NCBI GenBank assembly: GCA_902770045.1
Contig: CACXRO010000011.1
Location: 1-59,358 of the forward strand
DNA from: an uncultured bacterium
Lineage (GTDB): Bacteria; Verrucomicrobiota; Kiritimatiellia; RFP12; UBA1067
Direction of reading: 5' to 3'
DNA: 59,358 bases
In this document: piece after piece, positions 9,305-18,907 of the stretch
Position numbering within the stretch: the first letter of the stretch is position 1
How the letters are laid out: every line of letters begins with the position of its first letter
The notes under the pieces: model-generated
Told to the model about the DNA's origin: nothing
Databases searched by the model: none
The model's input: the letters and a program-made list of their open reading frames with translations, nothing else
Translations under genes and position numbers: made by a program

Positions 9305-12300
9305 CTACCGCAGGTAGACCGCCGCGCCCGGGAACGGCGACAGCGTCGCCCACGGCGTGTTGCCGTACGCGCCCAGGTTCACCCGCCGGCCGTGCCAGCC
9401 CGCCGGCGTGTCCGGCTCGTCCTTGTAGTCGCTCCTCGGATCGCCCGCGTCGATCGCCGGCGAGGACGCGGCCTTCTTCGCCGCATACTCCCTAACCGGC
9501 TCGCCGGTCGTTTCATCAAAGTAGCCGCAGCCGCCGCGCAGGTGGACGTTGTAGTCAATGACCTGGCCAAATGTTGGCACGGGCTTGGACCAGCTCCAGC
9601 TCCAGTTCGTCGGCAGGGCGCGCGGCATCGTGGCCCCTTCCGGCGATTTGACATGCGCCATGACCGTGTTCGTCGGCGTCACGAAGAGCGGGTCCTTGTA
9701 GATGCAGTGCGGGCCGATCTGCAACGACCCCGCCGTCGTCTCGGAGACGCAGAACGTGCTGCCGTCCGATTCGGGGACGGCGAAGAGGCAGTAGTCAACC
9801 GTCGCCGTCGCATCGGCCGCGACGCGGAGGTCGGCCGCCGCCGTCGCGTTCGCCTTGACGAGGTTGCCGTAGAAGATGCAGTTCGTCACAGCAACCGCGC
9901 CCTTCGCGCAATTAAGTCCGTGCGAAACGTTGTAGGCGAAGGTGCAGTTCTCGACCAGTGCCGTATCGGTAGCGTTGTTGAGCTTGACCACCAGAACGCC
10001 AGAACCGCCACCGTAGTTGCCGACGAAGCTGCAACGCCGGAAGACGCTGCCGGAGCAGTTGCCGTGGACATCCGCGATGCCTGCCGCATAATGCCCGTAG
10101 AACGAGCAGCCGTCGACCGTGGCGCGCGTGTTGTAGACGTGAAGCGCCGCCATGCTGGCGCTGGAGCTGTCGAAGCCACGCGTCATGTAGTTGGTGACGA
10201 ACGAGCAGCGGTAGATGTCCGCGCCGCCGCCGAAGCTGCCGACATAGAGTCCGCCGCCGAAGCCGCCGTTGCCACCTGCGGAGTTGATGATGTTCCCCTC
10301 GAACCGGCAGTCCACCACTGTCGCCTTGGCGCTGCCGCTGCCGTAGAGGCCCGCGCCGCCGCCGCCATACTGGTAGCTGACGTTGGAGTTCCCATTGCCG
10401 TCCCAGTTGCCCTTGCCTATCGTGCAGCCGTAGAAGACGCAGTTCGTGAGCGTCACGTCGCCGGCGGAGGAGTTCTTCTTGAGTCCCCGGTAGGCGCCGC
10501 GAAGGAACTCGATCGAGTCAACCAGAAGATCGTCCGTATTGCTGAAGTTGAAGGTGTCGAAGTTGTTCTGCCCGTTGATCACCGACCTACGCCCTTCGGG
10601 ACGCTCCGACAGCGCACACTCGACGCCGGTGAAACCGCCGCGGATCACCGCCGGGAAGGTGAACGCCTTCGTCGGGATTGTCTTGGTCACAATGTTCGTG
10701 CCGGCGACCCAGATCTCGTTCTTGAGCGACGAAGCCGCCGCGAGCGCGTCGGCCCACGACGCGAAGGCGTCGGTCCAGCTCGTGCCGTCGTTCCTGCCGA
10801 CCGCGCCCGGACGCACGTGAATCACGTTGTCCGGCCCCTTCTTGCCGTACCACGGCGGAAGTGTTCCCGAAACGAAGGAACTCGCCGTCGCCGACTCGCT
10901 CACCTGGCCCGCGCCCTCCACCGCAACCTTCACCTGGATTATGTCGCCGGGGACATAGTAGGCGGGGACCAAGAAGGTCTTGGTCTGCCCGTTGACCAGA
11001 CCGCCGAGCGTGCCGGAGACGTCCACCCAGGTCGTGCCGCCGTCCGTAGAAATGTAAATCGTGCCGTGCGCGATGTAGGCGCCGCTCCCGCCCATTGTGA
11101 AGGAGATGGTCGGCATCGTGTAGCCGTCAGGGTCGTCCCAGGCGACCGTCGGCGCGCCGGCGACGGCCGGCGAGGCGGACGGCGTGCGGGACGCCTGCTC
11201 GGTGTTGGCGTAGCGCCCGAGGTTTACGCAGCCGCCGTTGGGCGCGCTCTCGCGCGAATAGTCGCTCTCGGGATCGCCCGCGTCGATCGCCGGCGAGCGG
11301 ACACCCGCCTCCGCGTAGTGGATAACGCCGTCGGAATCGAAGTAGCCCGCCTCGGAAAGGAGGTGGCAGTCGTCCGCCGCCGCGAAGAGCGGGTCGCCAT
11401 AAACCATTGATGCGCCGAGTTTCGACGCGCTGTTGACGAACGAATAGGTCGCGCCGGTGTCGTCCGCGAGGAGCGTGTAGTCGATATCGAACGCCGCGTT
11501 GGCGCTGTCCGCGAAATCGACGCCGTTCCCGAGGAAAATCGAGTTGCGGACGGCGATCTGTCCCTTCACGCCCTTCACGCCCGCGCAGCCGTTGGCGGTG
11601 GCGTTGGCGTTCGCCGTGAAGGTGCAGTTGGCGATCTCGGAGCGGCCCTCAAGCGTGGAATGGTCGATCATCACCGCCGCGCCGTTCGCGCCGTCCGTCT
11701 GGTTGCCGCGGAAGAGGCAGTTCTCGATTATGTTCGGCGCGTTGCTGCCCGACGCGCGCATGGTGCCGTAGGTCACGCCGCTGCCGATGTTGCCGATGAA
11801 GTCGCACTCCTTGAGCTCGACAGCAGAGTAGTACGCGAGAAGCGCGCTCGTCTTCACCTTCGACGAAGTCGCGAGCGTGTTGGAGGCGAAAAGCGTGTTC
11901 TCGACCGCAGTCCTCCGCGTATAATGCGAAAAGAGCCCCGCCGATCCGTCCGCGGCGTCCGTCGAATAGTTGTTCCGGAAGACGCTGTTTTTCACATAGA
12001 CCGAGCCCTGGTCGTAGGGCGTCTTGTCAACACCATGCACATAGACGGCGTTTCCGTTGTCCTCGAAGACGCAGTCGTCGATGAACACGTCGCCGCCACC
12101 GTCCGTCTTGGAGACCGCCCGCGACGGCGAGCCGCGGAAGTGGAGCCGCTCGAAAAATGCATTGCAACTGATTCTGAATACAATAGCGGATAATTGGCCA
12201 TCGCCGTCGATGACGGAATACGCGCCGGGTTCGCGCTCCTCGATTGTCGATTCCGTCCCCTTGAATCCACCACGGAAGATCTTGTTGCCGTAGAACAACT

Positions 12301-15300
12301 GCGATGCCGCGGCGGATGTGAGCACGTTCGAGCCGGCGATCCAGATTTCGTGGTTGACATGCGGGGAGACCGCGTTCGTCAGCGCCGTAGCGAAATCAAC
12401 CGCGTCATCCCAGGAAGTGCCGCCGTTCGTGGGCAGGCCATCCGGCTTCACGTAGATGGGCTTGCCGATGCGGAAGTTCGCGCCGGCAACGCCGTAGTGC
12501 GTGCCGAGTCCTTTTGCCGCAACATAGCCGTTGCCGTGCCGGAGCGAGACCGCACCATCGAGATTGGTGCCGACCGAATTGTTCGCGCCGTAGAGGAGCT
12601 CGTAGTCGACGCCTTCGGTGAGGATATTGCCATCGTCGTCGCGGACGACGACCGGCGGCCGCACCTGCGCCTCGCCGAGATATGGATAGCACTTCTCGAC
12701 TTCGATATGGAGGTCGGTGTCGGAGGCAATGGAGATGTTGTCGAAACAGATATAGCAGTTTCCGCCTCCCGCAGCCATGCCCGTTTGAAGCTTATAGATG
12801 CCGCCCTCGTCAATCGTGAAGTCGACCTGGATTGTATGCCAGGATTTCCCGTAGGCCCGAATATCGTTGGTGACATTGCAGATTGAATGGATGCCGTTGG
12901 TAGCATCATAGAGACGCCAGTAATAGACGAGGCCGTCGGTGTCCGCGGCATGGTCGAACGTCAGGGTGTAGGTGCCGGCGGGCAGGGCAAGCCCTTCCTG
13001 GAAGAAGACGTTGCCCTGATAGGGGTACAGGTAATAAAAGCCGCGCTCGTCGCTGGACGACCCGTGCCCCCCAATCCATGCGCGGTCGGCGGTCCGGTTC
13101 CAACACACAGGGGAGCCGGATAACTCTTCGATGCCGGGATCGGCGTTGAGAGCGCGCGCGAGGTCAATCTTCTTGAGCATCTGGAGCGTCGCCGATACCG
13201 GCGCTTCGGCGGTAAAGTTGACGGTGAAGAGATCGGCGGAACGCGGCGCGCCGTCGGGAAGTCCGAACCATTCAAGCGCCTTTTCGTCCTCCACCGGCTC
13301 GTAGACGATCTCCACCGCGTCGCCGACCGACAGCCATTCGCTCACGCCGCCGCCGTTGATGGAAAGCGTGCCGCCGCCGTTGATCATCCCGACCTTGACC
13401 AGCACCTCGACCTTGCCGCTTGTCGCGTTCCAGCGCATGTCGGGGGAGTTGAACGCCTCCGCCGGCGCGACGCCTTCGTAGCGCACCTTGTCAACCGCGT
13501 TGTTGAAGGCGATCTCCTGCTCCGAAAGCGGGCAGTTGTAGAGGCGAATCGAATAGAGCCGCCCTTCGTAGTTATACTGCGTTGCGCTGGCGCCGCCGAT
13601 CGAGGCCCGCGTGAAGCTGGTAATCCAGTCGGGTTCGGCGCTTTGAAACTTCTGGTTGCTGATGCCGGTGGTGCGGAGGGCGCCTCCGTCATAGAACTTC
13701 GCCGGCACGTCGGCACCTCCGTTCGCCGCGCCGTAGATGACGGCGATATCGCGGACGGTCGCGTCCGGCGTAGTCATATCGGTTAGAATGTAGCGGTATT
13801 CGTTGTTCGCGTGGTGGAACCACAGCTGGTTGTAGAGGCGATACCAGGCGACGCGATACGCGCTGTAGCCGGAGAAGAACGGCATGCCACTGCGTGAATT
13901 GGTGCTTTGGTACTTGATTTCCATCGTGAGATACTTGCCAGTTTTACCAGTGGCGGCACCGGCGAAGCCGGCCATCTCGAGGAAGCCGCCGCCCCACTGG
14001 GCCTTATCGGTGAGGGCGAAGTCGAGATTGCCTTTGAGATCCTTCCAGGTAGTGGCCGCAGGGTCGAACGTGCCGGTGCCTGCGTTGTCGAGGGCGTCCC
14101 AGTGGTTCATAAGCCCATTCTGGACATACGAGCGCGAGGTGAACGCGGACGCGGCGGGAATGGCATAGATCGCGAACTCGTTGGTGACGACTGAGGAATA
14201 CGCGCCGATGCCGGTCACGATTGCCTTGCCCGTCCCGACGGCGTCATTGTCCTCGTAGGCGACGGTGTAGTCAACATCCTTTACCAGGAGCGCCGTGCCC
14301 GTTTGGTTGGAAACGACCACGGGCGGCGTAAGCGCGGAACCGGTGTAGAACTGGTTGGGGATCTTGGCGACGGTGAGGTCGGTGAGATCGGGTCCTGCGA
14401 TGAAATTGCCCGTGCCAACGTTCCAGAAGCAGTTGGAAGTGACATTGTCGTAGAGCCCCGCCTTGCTTCCGCTGCGGATGGGCACGAAGTCCCGGACCAG
14501 TTCGCCGTCCTTCCACATCTTGAACGAGTAGAGGGTGAACTTGGACTTCTGCTCTCCGCCGCTGGACGCGAAGATATGGAGGTTGTTCGAGCCGCTGTAC
14601 GCCAGCGAAATGGTTCTCGTCGCGATGTTGCCGCCGACATTCAGGCGGCAGTTGTCCGCGGCATTGGTGTTGATGGAGATGACATTGTCAACTCCGGCCT
14701 CGTACGGGTAACGCAAGGACGTGGCGTTCGAGCCGATGAAATAGTACATGCCGTTCTGGAAGAGGCAGTACGAATTGGCGACATTGTAACGCCCGGCGCC
14801 GAAGAACGACGTGTTGGCGGCGTTGTTGGTGGCGCAGAAGTGCATCTCTACGGCCGTCGTGAGGCCGGGAACGATGCCGGTGTTGATGTACTGGGTGCCG
14901 GTGGAGGTAATGGACTTGACGCGCCGATAGATGGTGAAGGAAGTGGAAGAAGACTCTCCTTCCAGCGCGCTCCCGACCTTGCCGGTCACGGTGACGGTGC
15001 CCTTCCCGTCTTCATAGCTGTAGGCAACATCGAGAGGAGTCTCAATGGCCGAAGTCCCGCCAGGACCGAACGTCCAGCTTGTATTGTCCTGATGGTTAGT
15101 GACCACGAAGCCCGGCGCGGGGAGTTCGCCGAACTGGCTGAATTGGGGCTGAATCTTCAGAACCTTGATGGTAAAGGCCGGTTCCTCGGTGAAGAGGAAC
15201 TCGTCGTCCTCGGTGTTCATGAACTTGCGCCATTGCGACCAGTTGCTGGTGGTGCAAGTCGAGATGCCGTTCTTGTTCCAGGCAAGACCCGCAGCGAGTT

Positions 15301-15781
15301 GGCTCGCATTGTTGAACGGCGCGGCAGTCGGCCCCTTGCCACCGATGCCGTTGCCGACGCGCAGGTCAATGCCGTAGTAGCCGTCTTCTTCGGGCGTGAA
15401 GTTGCCGTATGCGACTGTGTTGTAGGAGGAATTGTTGATGACCGTCACCTCGGTGCCATCAAGCTTAGTGATGCGGATAAAGCCGGCGTCGTCGTATTGC
15501 TTGGCAAAGTAATAGGTGACGCCGCCCTCCATGAACATCACGCCCTTGTAGGCGTATGTCTGGTTATCGCCCATCGTGTACGTCTTTTCCCCGTAGGTGT
15601 AGCTCGTACCTGCGGTTGAAGCGATGAGCGCGCCGGGCACGACAATGCCGCCGTCGCTTGGGTCGTCGGTCGTGTTGAGCTGCCCCGACAGGACTTTTTG
15701 GTAAAGCCCTGGCTCAGCGAATGCCGTCATCGCAGCCATCGCCGCGAAAGCCCAAACAATGCCATACGCGAGTTTCTTCAT
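9305..15781 (-). CDS. Giant secreted LamG / beta-helix repeat protein 2
   Basis: A 2158-residue paralogue of the protein at 562-8910. Start chosen at ATG 15781 (MKKLAYGIVWAF), 6-7 nt after AAAGGAG; an in-frame ATG lies at 15799. It has the same order: signal peptide (cleavage near AFA-EPG), LamG-like part (QYINTGIVPG, LVRDFVPIRSG), second LamG-like part (MNHWDALDN ... YEGRLYSIRLYNCPLS), then two beta-helix modules beginning near nt 12457 and 10830, each closed by SPAIDAGDP plus NLGRYANT or NLGAYGNT. C-terminus ...AAVYLR. The first beta-helix module is close to identical over long stretches with module 1 of the neighbour, which indicates a recent tandem duplication. No enzyme motif is visible; a secreted or surface binding role is inferred. 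Confidence 0.88.
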   Translation of the reverse strand: MKKLAYGIVWAFAAMAAMTAFAEPGLYQKVLSGQLNTTDDPSDGGIVVPGALIASTAGTSYTYGEKTYTMGDNQTYAYKGVMFMEGGVTYYFAKQYDDAGFIRITKLDGTEVTVINNSSYNTVAYGNFTPEEDGYYGIDLRVGNGIGGKGPTAAPFNNASQLAAGLAWNKNGISTCTTSNWSQWRKFMNTEDDEFLFTEEPAFTIKVLKIQPQFSQFGELPAPGFVVTNHQDNTSWTFGPGGTSAIETPLDVAYSYEDGKGTVTVTGKVGSALEGESSSTSFTIYRRVKSITSTGTQYINTGIVPGLTTAVEMHFCATNNAANTSFFGAGRYNVANSYCLFQNGMYYFIGSNATSLRYPYEAGVDNVISINTNAADNCRLNVGGNIATRTISLAYSGSNNLHIFASSGGEQKSKFTLYSFKMWKDGELVRDFVPIRSGSKAGLYDNVTSNCFWNVGTGNFIAGPDLTDLTVAKIPNQFYTGSALTPPVVVSNQTGTALLVKDVDYTVAYEDNDAVGTGKAIVTGIGAYSSVVTNEFAIYAIPAASAFTSRSYVQNGLMNHWDALDNAGTGTFDPAATTWKDLKGNLDFALTDKAQWGGGFLEMAGFAGAATGKTGKYLTMEIKYQSTNSRSGMPFFSGYSAYRVAWYRLYNQLWFHHANNEYRYILTDMTTPDATVRDIAVIYGAANGGADVPAKFYDGGALRTTGISNQKFQSAEPDWITSFTRASIGGASATQYNYEGRLYSIRLYNCPLSEQEIAFNNAVDKVRYEGVAPAEAFNSPDMRWNATSGKVEVLVKVGMINGGGTLSINGGGVSEWLSVGDAVEIVYEPVEDEKALEWFGLPDGAPRSADLFTVNFTAEAPVSATLQMLKKIDLARALNADPGIEELSGSPVCWNRTADRAWIGGHGSSSDERGFYYLYPYQGNVFFQEGLALPAGTYTLTFDHAADTDGLVYYWRLYDATNGIHSICNVTNDIRAYGKSWHTIQVDFTIDEGGIYKLQTGMAAGGGNCYICFDNISIASDTDLHIEVEKCYPYLGEAQVRPPVVVRDDDGNILTEGVDYELLYGANNSVGTNLDGAVSLRHGNGYVAAKGLGTHYGVAGANFRIGKPIYVKPDGLPTNGGTSWDDAVDFATALTNAVSPHVNHEIWIAGSNVLTSAAASQLFYGNKIFRGGFKGTESTIEEREPGAYSVIDGDGQLSAIVFRISCNAFFERLHFRGSPSRAVSKTDGGGDVFIDDCVFEDNGNAVYVHGVDKTPYDQGSVYVKNSVFRNNYSTDAADGSAGLFSHYTRRTAVENTLFASNTLATSSKVKTSALLAYYSAVELKECDFIGNIGSGVTYGTMRASGSNAPNIIENCLFRGNQTDGANGAAVMIDHSTLEGRSEIANCTFTANANATANGCAGVKGVKGQIAVRNSIFLGNGVDFADSANAAFDIDYTLLADDTGATYSFVNSASKLGASMVYGDPLFAAADDCHLLSEAGYFDSDGVIHYAEAGVRSPAIDAGDPESDYSRESAPNGGCVNLGRYANTEQASRTPSASPAVAGAPTVAWDDPDGYTMPTISFTMGGSGAYIAHGTIYISTDGGTTWVDVSGTLGGLVNGQTKTFLVPAYYVPGDIIQVKVAVEGAGQVSESATASSFVSGTLPPWYGKKGPDNVIHVRPGAVGRNDGTSWTDAFASWADALAAASSLKNEIWVAGTNIVTKTIPTKAFTFPAVIRGGFTGVECALSERPEGRRSVINGQNNFDTFNFSNTDDLLVDSIEFLRGAYRGLKKNSSAGDVTLTNCVFYGCTIGKGNWDGNGNSNVSYQYGGGGAGLYGSGSAKATVVDCRFEGNIINSAGGNGGFGGGLYVGSFGGGADIYRCSFVTNYMTRGFDSSSASMAALHVYNTRATVDGCSFYGHYAAGIADVHGNCSGSVFRRCSFVGNYGGGSGVLVVKLNNATDTALVENCTFAYNVSHGLNCAKGAVAVTNCIFYGNLVKANATAAADLRVAADATATVDYCLFAVPESDGSTFCVSETTAGSLQIGPHCIYKDPLFVTPTNTVMAHVKSPEGATMPRALPTNWSWSWSKPVPTFGQVIDYNVHLRGGCGYFDETTGEPVREYAAKKAASSPAIDAGDPRSDYKDEPDTPAGWHGRRVNLGAYGNTPWATLSPFPGAAVYLR

Positions 15782-15977
15782 GTTACTGCTCCTTTTCATT
15801 TCATTGCTCCTCTAAGCCAAGAACGTCCAAAGTCCAATGTCCAAAGTCCAGGCTCGACAGCAGGACTTTGGACATTGGACGTTGGATGACGAATTTAAGT
15901 GTAGTTTTCGCGCGGGCGGGGAAACTATTAATTCCACCCCCCTCGAAATATCTACACTTATGAATTTCATATCACGT
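15782..15977 (-). promoter_or_regulatory. Structured 5' leader RNA of giant gene 2
   Basis: Same architecture as in front of giant gene 1: stem AAGTGTAG/CTACACTT at 15897-15904 with 15952-15959, extended by TTTCG/CGAAA, then a GTCCAATG-type long hairpin (15832-15880), then GAGGAG, ATG-AAA-TGA and AAAGGAG before the gene. Confidence 0.58.
15812..15970 (-). CDS. Putative leader ORF of giant gene 2 (52 aa)
   Basis: ATG at 15970 lies 7 nt after the -10 box TATTAT (15978-15983). Product begins MKFISVDISRGVELIVS and keeps PPARKLHL and NVQCP seen in the leader ORF of giant gene 1. It ends at a TAG 11 nt before the ATG at 15799-15803 region and 31 nt before the chosen giant gene start. The 5' position at +1 and its presence in both copies argue for translation; the two leaders could also share sequence merely because the whole region was duplicated recently. 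Confidence 0.45.
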   Translation of the reverse strand: MKFISVDISRGVELIVSPPARKLHLNSSSNVQCPKSCCRAWTLDIGLWTFLA

Positions 15978-16006
15978 ATAATACCACTCCCGGCCGAAAA
16001 TGTCAA
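15978..16006 (-). promoter_or_regulatory. Promoter of giant gene 2
   Basis: Minus-strand TTGACA (16001-16006), 17-nt spacer ending in TGG, TATTAT (15978-15983). Confidence 0.8.
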
Positions 16007-16054
16007 CCGCCGCGGCAACACCATGTTTTCTAAACAACCGCAGCTGAAGACGCA

Positions 16055-18889
16055 TCACTCTTCCATCACAACGCGCTTCACCGGACCGATGAGTCCGGCG
16101 GGGACGAGCTTGTCCTTGTCCTCTGCGCGCCAGTGGTGCCAGGTCGTGAAGGTGTGGCGGCCGGTCGGGCTCTTCTCGCCACGGCGCACCCACTCCGGGA
16201 TCTTGGCGACGCTGCCGCCGTGCCAGGCACCCTGCCACACTCGATCCTCCGGCAGCAGCTCGTCGCCGATGAGCCGGTTGGGCCAAAGCGTCGTCACCCT
16301 GACGGCAATCTCGTTCTCTTCCTTCCAGGCATCGGTCACGTCCACGCGGAACGGCGGCCGCCAGAGAACAGGAAACTCGCGACCGTTCACCGTCACCGCC
16401 GCCAGGTTCTTCACCTCGCCGAGGTCGAGGACCACGCGGCTCCCCGGATTCCGCGGCCGCGCATCGGCGAACTTCATCCGGTACGTGGCGTGGCCAGCGA
16501 AGTAGCGCACCTCGGGATTCGAGTGCTTCGAGAGCGAGGTGAGGGTCTTCATCTTCACCGGTGCGGGGACATCGGGATACGACGCCTCGAAGGACACCGT
16601 CCAGGTCCCCTTCACCTCGTCCGCCGCCGTTTCGCGAACAGTGCGCTTCGCCGCCGCGCCCGGCGTCGGCCGCGGACGGAACATCACGAACGCCGAGCCG
16701 GACGGCTTCAGATCGAGAGAGAGCGAAGTACCGTTGTGCGTAACGGTCCAGACCGGCGTGAGCGAAATCTTGCCGGTCTCGGCGTCCCAGATCTCCGGCA
16801 CACGGCCAGTTGCCGGCAGAATAGGCAGGAATACATTCACGGTGCGCTCCTCGGCGTTGTCGCAGGTCACGAAGAACCCGTCGGTGCCGTCGGCGTAGCG
16901 GCGGTGGATCCAGATCTCGTCGCCGTAGGTCTTCTCGTCGACGAACTCGCCCGCCTGCAGCAGTGCCTGGCAGCGCGTCTGGTAGTCGATCCACCCCTTC
17001 TGGTCGAACCACCAGGTGTTGGTGCGCTCGAAGTGCGTGCCCCACGGCCCCATCGTCATGCCGGGCGCGAGGTTGCCCTTGGTCCACGGCTGGTGGGCGT
17101 AGCGGTGGTAGACCATCCGGTTGACGCCGAGCGCGTACATGTGGTCGCCGGTCGACTTGAGCGTGTAGGGGTCGATCTTCCAGCGGTCGTTAGTGGGCCA
17201 CGCCGTGAACGCCTCGGCGGCGATGATGCGGTTGCCGCGGTCGGGACGCTTCCGCGCGCGGGCTACGACGCTGCGCACGTTGCGGTCGTTCATGTCCCGG
17301 GCCGGGCATCCGGGGTTGATCCAGAACTCGCACATGGTGATGTCCTCGGCGCGTCCGTAGAGCTCCGGGGTGGACGGCAGCCCGCCGTAGGACTCGGCGC
17401 TGAGCTTGAGCCCGCGCTCGTGGCAGAGCCGCGCGAGCTCGTCGGAGAAGTTCTCCGCCAGCAGGTGCGAGATGACGTCCCGGAAGTCCGCGAGGAAACG
17501 CTCGCTTTCGTCGACGCCGTCCACGACCACGCCCGCGAGCGTCGGCAGCCAGGGCGTGATGTCGTAGCCGCGCCGCCGCGCGAACTCGCGCTCGAAGCCC
17601 TGCGTCCAGTTCTGCGTGCCCGCCTCCCAGCTGTCCACCAGCACGCTGTTGAGGCCGAACTCGACCTTGCCGGCGAGGGACGGGCCGACGCGGTCGCAGA
17701 CCTTGGCGACGTAATTGCCGAAGACGGCGCGGACGCCCGCCTTGGCGAGCTTGTCGCACTCGAGCCCCGCGCCATTGTCCGACGCGGGATTGCACCTCAT
17801 GCCGTTCGCGGCGTAGCCGACGCGCATCACCCGCCAGGCGCCGGCGGGAACGTCCCAGTCGAGGACGCCGGTCGCGCGGTCGAACTTGGCGGTGAGGTCG
17901 AGGACGTCACTGCGCTTGACGATCTGGTCGGGCGCGGCGGAGTAGGGACGCGTCGCCGCGCCGGTGGAGACGAACCAGCCCTTGTTGGCGATGTTGGAGA
18001 TCCGAGCGCTGCGGGAAAGCGGCATGGCCTCGAACTTAAAGTTGTCGGTGGAGCAGTCGACCGCCTTCACGACGAGCCGCCAGCGACGGGCGGAAGTCTC
18101 GACAAAGCCGAAAGACCGGACGTTCTCGTCGTCCTGGGTGCCGTAGCGCGCATACAATGTCTCGCGCGAGACCTCGCGCCACTTACCGTCGGCGTCAGCG
18201 GCGGAAAGCGTCGCCTCGATGGTCGAATTCCAGGCATGCACCGCGTCGCGGATGCGGCACTCCCAGCGCGAGGCCCGGAAGTCGGCGGGGTATTCGAACT
18301 CGTAGACGATCTCCTTGCCGTCGCGCTTGACTTCCGCGATCTTGCCGGCCGCGCCATCCGGCGAACGCTCTGCCGCCGGCACCGGCCAGGCGAGCACCGC
18401 GACGTCCTCGTAGAAGCCGTACTTGTTCGGCGGAGCGCTCAGCGCCGCGGCGAAGCACCGCGGCCCAGCGACGTCCACGAGCGAGTAGGAGACGACCTTC
18501 ATCGAGTTGGAGGGCGCGATCCACGGTCCACCGGAGGTGGAGTAGCCGCTGCAGTTGTGGAGGCATATCTCGATGCGGCGCTTCGCGGCCTCGGCGACGG
18601 CGAAGGCGACGGTGTCGATCCACTCCTGGGTGTTGAACTTGACCGGGCCGGGCGGGATGCCGACGCCGACGTCGAAGATCGTCGCGCCGCCGATGCCCAC
18701 GGCGGCCATCGCGTCGAGGTCGGCGACGATTCCCTCGCGGGTCACGTTGCCGTTCATCCAGTGCCACCAGACCTGCGGACGCGCCGCTGGCGGTGGCGAG
18801 CGGAAGGCGGAGAGGAGCTGGTCTTCGCCGGCCGCGCCGGCGGCGGCCGCGGCAAGCGCGGCCAGCATCGAGAACGTGATTCGCTTCAT
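16055..18889 (-). CDS. Exported glycoside hydrolase, GH106 (alpha-L-rhamnosidase type)
   Basis: A 944-residue protein with an N-terminal signal peptide (MKRITFSMLAALAAAAAGAAG). Family hallmarks follow directly: PQVWWHWMNGNVTREGI, LDAMAAVGIGGATIFD, and HNCSGYSTSGGPWI, as in family 106 alpha-L-rhamnosidases that strip rhamnose from pectic side chains. A C-terminal galactose-binding-like sandwich (RVVLDLGEVKNLAAVTVNG) is also typical. AGGAGG lies 9 nt before the ATG. It starts 18 nt after the GH31 gene stop, so the two form an operon. The substrate is inferred from the family. Confidence 0.85.
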   Translation of the reverse strand: MKRITFSMLAALAAAAAGAAGEDQLLSAFRSPPPAARPQVWWHWMNGNVTREGIVADLDAMAAVGIGGATIFDVGVGIPPGPVKFNTQEWIDTVAFAVAEAAKRRIEICLHNCSGYSTSGGPWIAPSNSMKVVSYSLVDVAGPRCFAAALSAPPNKYGFYEDVAVLAWPVPAAERSPDGAAGKIAEVKRDGKEIVYEFEYPADFRASRWECRIRDAVHAWNSTIEATLSAADADGKWREVSRETLYARYGTQDDENVRSFGFVETSARRWRLVVKAVDCSTDNFKFEAMPLSRSARISNIANKGWFVSTGAATRPYSAAPDQIVKRSDVLDLTAKFDRATGVLDWDVPAGAWRVMRVGYAANGMRCNPASDNGAGLECDKLAKAGVRAVFGNYVAKVCDRVGPSLAGKVEFGLNSVLVDSWEAGTQNWTQGFEREFARRRGYDITPWLPTLAGVVVDGVDESERFLADFRDVISHLLAENFSDELARLCHERGLKLSAESYGGLPSTPELYGRAEDITMCEFWINPGCPARDMNDRNVRSVVARARKRPDRGNRIIAAEAFTAWPTNDRWKIDPYTLKSTGDHMYALGVNRMVYHRYAHQPWTKGNLAPGMTMGPWGTHFERTNTWWFDQKGWIDYQTRCQALLQAGEFVDEKTYGDEIWIHRRYADGTDGFFVTCDNAEERTVNVFLPILPATGRVPEIWDAETGKISLTPVWTVTHNGTSLSLDLKPSGSAFVMFRPRPTPGAAAKRTVRETAADEVKGTWTVSFEASYPDVPAPVKMKTLTSLSKHSNPEVRYFAGHATYRMKFADARPRNPGSRVVLDLGEVKNLAAVTVNGREFPVLWRPPFRVDVTDAWKEENEIAVRVTTLWPNRLIGDELLPEDRVWQGAWHGGSVAKIPEWVRRGEKSPTGRHTFTTWHHWRAEDKDKLVPAGLIGPVKRVVMEE

Positions 18890-18907
18890 GGCGGACGACC
18901 TCCTGTG

